Of a stretch of 5,938 nt of DNA, positions 4,589-5,938 are shown piece by piece (the first letter of the stretch is position 1; each line of letters opens with the position of its first letter). The stretch is from contig JAIPKF010000100.1 in the NCBI GenBank assembly GCA_021733705.1, positions 1 to 5,938 on the forward strand. The letters are read 5' to 3'. The DNA is from Chthoniobacterales bacterium (GTDB lineage: Bacteria; Verrucomicrobiota; Verrucomicrobiia; Chthoniobacterales; UBA6821). The notes below the pieces were generated by a model, which worked only from the letters and a program-made list of their open reading frames with translations, did not search any database and was not told the DNA's origin. The translations under genes and the position numbers were made by a program.

Positions 4589-5938
4589 GTGCCTAAAATG
4601 ACGCATTCCAGTAAGGACCATTGCAACTCGATGCTCATTGGCGGCAGCAATGACTTCTGGATCACGTATCGATCCCCCTGGCTGGATAGCAGCAGTTGCC
4701 CCTGCCTCAGCTGCTGCAATAAGGCCATCAGCAAAAGGGAAAAAAGCATCACTACAGACAACGCTTCCTTTGAGCGAGAGGCCTGCTTCAGCAGCCTTCC
4801 AGACAGCAATACGTGAAGCATCAACACGGGACATTTGACCAGCTCCAATACCTAGAGTTCGATCACGGCCAGCGTAGACGATAGCATTGCTTTTGACATG
4901 CTTTACTACCTTCCAACCGAACTCCATTGCTTCGAGCTCATCACGGGTGGGGGGGCGTTCTGTGACAACACGTTGTTCTATAGTTCCTACCTTATTCCAA
5001 GGGTCGACATCAGCATCTTGTAAAAGAATACCACCAATAACCGATCTTAGATTACGGTCCAAGGGAGGTTCTTTTTTTAAAAAACGCATGAGGCGAAGAT
5101 TTTTTTTCTTCTGTAGCAAAGAACGTGCTTCAACATGAAATTCAGGTGCAATAATAACCTCACTAAAAATTTCTGAAATCGCATGGGCTAATTTTTCATC
5201 AATAGGTCGGTTCACAATGATAATGCCCCCAAAAGGAGCAGACCGATCGGTCGCAAAAGCCTTTTCCCATGCTTCGCAAAGATCAGGATCACTGGCGACA
5301 CCACAGGGATTCGTGTGTTTAAGGATCGCGATAGTCGGTTTTTCAAATTCGGTGATCAATTGAGTTGCTGCAGTAATATCGAGAATATTGTTAAAGGAAA
5401 GTTCCTTGCCGTGGAGCTTTTCAAAATAGTCAAAGAAGTGCCCGTAGAGTTCTGCTTCTTGATGGGGGTTTTCACCATACCGGAGGCGACATACTTGAGG
5501 GAGTTTCAAAGAAAAAGAAGTAGCTGGTACTACCTCTCCATCAAGATAAGAGCTAATGGCGTGGTCGTAGGAAGCTGTCGTTGAAAAGGCTTTCGTTGCT
5601 AATCGAGCACGCAATTCAGGAGTTGTGGAACCGTTGTTATTGGTCATTGTCTCTAAAATGCGTGGGTAATCCTCGGGATCGACGACCACGGTTACCGAAG
5701 CATGATTTTTGGCAGCACTTCGGATCATGGAGGGTCCCCCAATATCGATTTGCTCAATGGCTTGTTCCAATGTTGTTCCTTTTTTAGCAATGGTTTCAAC
5801 AAAGGGATATAAATTGACACAAACGAGATCGATAGGAAGGATCCCATGCGCTTCTGCTTCTGCACAATGAGTGGGATGATCACGGCGATAGAGTAAGCCC
5901 CCATGAACTTTAGGATGCAGTGTCTTAACACGCCCCTC
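4586..5938 (-). CDS. purH: Bifunctional AICAR transformylase/IMP cyclohydrolase, N-terminus outside window
   Basis: PurH performs the last two steps of de novo purine synthesis: formyl transfer from 10-formyl-tetrahydrofolate to AICAR, then ring closure to IMP. The frame is open without interruption from the right edge to the TAG at 4588-4586, giving 450 residues of about 515-530. The first visible residues, EGRVKTLHPKVHGG, belong to the N-terminal cyclohydrolase (MGS-like) domain, as do LPIDLVCVNLYPF and IDIGGPSMIRSAAKNH. Next comes the transformylase domain: RYGENPHQ, ELSFNNILD, the catalytic Lys-His in AILKHTNPCG (Lys codon 5320-5318), and TDRSAPFGGII. It continues with GIGAGQMSRVDA, SDAFFPFADG and the canonical tail RDPEVIAAANEH to MRHFRH. 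The TTG at 5770 is an internal Leu, not a start. The protein ends at the usual family C-terminus, so the repeat abutting it has not truncated it. Its promoter lies outside the window. Confidence 0.95.
   Translation of the reverse strand, partial: EGRVKTLHPKVHGGLLYRRDHPTHCAEAEAHGILPIDLVCVNLYPFVETIAKKGTTLEQAIEQIDIGGPSMIRSAAKNHASVTVVVDPEDYPRILETMTNNNGSTTPELRARLATKAFSTTASYDHAISSYLDGEVVPATSFSLKLPQVCRLRYGENPHQEAELYGHFFDYFEKLHGKELSFNNILDITAATQLITEFEKPTIAILKHTNPCGVASDPDLCEAWEKAFATDRSAPFGGIIIVNRPIDEKLAHAISEIFSEVIIAPEFHVEARSLLQKKKNLRLMRFLKKEPPLDRNLRSVIGGILLQDADVDPWNKVGTIEQRVVTERPPTRDELEAMEFGWKVVKHVKSNAIVYAGRDRTLGIGAGQMSRVDASRIAVWKAAEAGLSLKGSVVCSDAFFPFADGLIAAAEAGATAAIQPGGSIRDPEVIAAANEHRVAMVLTGMRHFRH

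Noticed and set aside
4401..4595. Target-site duplication flanking the 181-bp element, which would prove transposition.
   Set aside because: No matching direct repeat was found immediately outside the two ends, and the exact boundaries are uncertain.
4561..4848. Minus-strand open frame of about 95 codons over the 3' end of purH.
   Set aside because: It lies in another frame of a well-conserved purH region and has no recognisable domain.
5768..5770. TTG at 5770 as a purH start codon giving a short protein.
   Set aside because: It encodes an internal Leu; 56 further in-frame codons upstream carry conserved cyclohydrolase-domain sequence.
5725..5931. A second open minus-strand frame overlapping the right end of purH, which could suggest a frameshift or a separate gene.
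   Set aside because: Reading the purH frame through to the window edge gives an unbroken conserved sequence (GRVKTLHPKVHGG, NLYPF), so the other frame is a shadow and purH is not broken.

Overview
The window is ordinary bacterial chromosome, roughly 43% GC by eye, from a Gram-negative organism. A dTDP-sugar/LPS export cluster, a periplasmic binding protein with a signal peptide, and the style of the proteins suggest a proteobacterium. The metal-binding protein resembles, from memory, the versions found in Acetobacteraceae and Burkholderia. The genus cannot be fixed from the sequence alone.

Layout. On the + strand (1-1651) is the 3' part of a surface-polysaccharide operon: the C-terminal end of rfbA/rmlA (glucose-1-phosphate thymidylyltransferase), complete rfbC/rmlC (dTDP-4-dehydrorhamnose 3,5-epimerase), and a complete ABC-2 polysaccharide-export permease (Wzm/RfbD/TagG type). 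The genes are packed with 1-bp gaps and form one transcription unit that starts left of the window. The ATPase partner expected right after the permease is absent. A short convergent gap (1652-1740) separates this operon from a minus-strand znuA-znuC-znuB operon (4321 down to 1741). That operon encodes a complete high-affinity zinc/manganese-type importer: periplasmic binding protein, ATPase and membrane permease. A candidate promoter with an overlapping dyad lies in front of znuA. To the right is purH on the minus strand (5938 down to 4586), encoding bifunctional AICAR transformylase/IMP cyclohydrolase and lacking about 65-70 N-terminal residues at the window edge.

How the genes relate. RmlA and RmlC supply activated L-rhamnose precursors, and the permease would carry a finished O-antigen-like polymer across the inner membrane. 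The Znu-type genes form a self-contained metal importer. PurH catalyses the last two steps of IMP synthesis and is functionally unrelated to its neighbours.

The most unusual content is non-coding. A 24-bp motif with core ATATTTCA occurs three times: as inverted ends of a GC-rich 181-bp element between znuA and purH (4408-4588), and as a third copy with about 40 bp of related flank behind znuB (1681-1743). In two copies the first three bases of the motif (TAG) are exactly the stop codon of the neighbouring gene (znuB and purH). This looks like a dispersed REP/MITE-like family. I found no CRISPR array, tRNA, rRNA, transposase gene or defence system.
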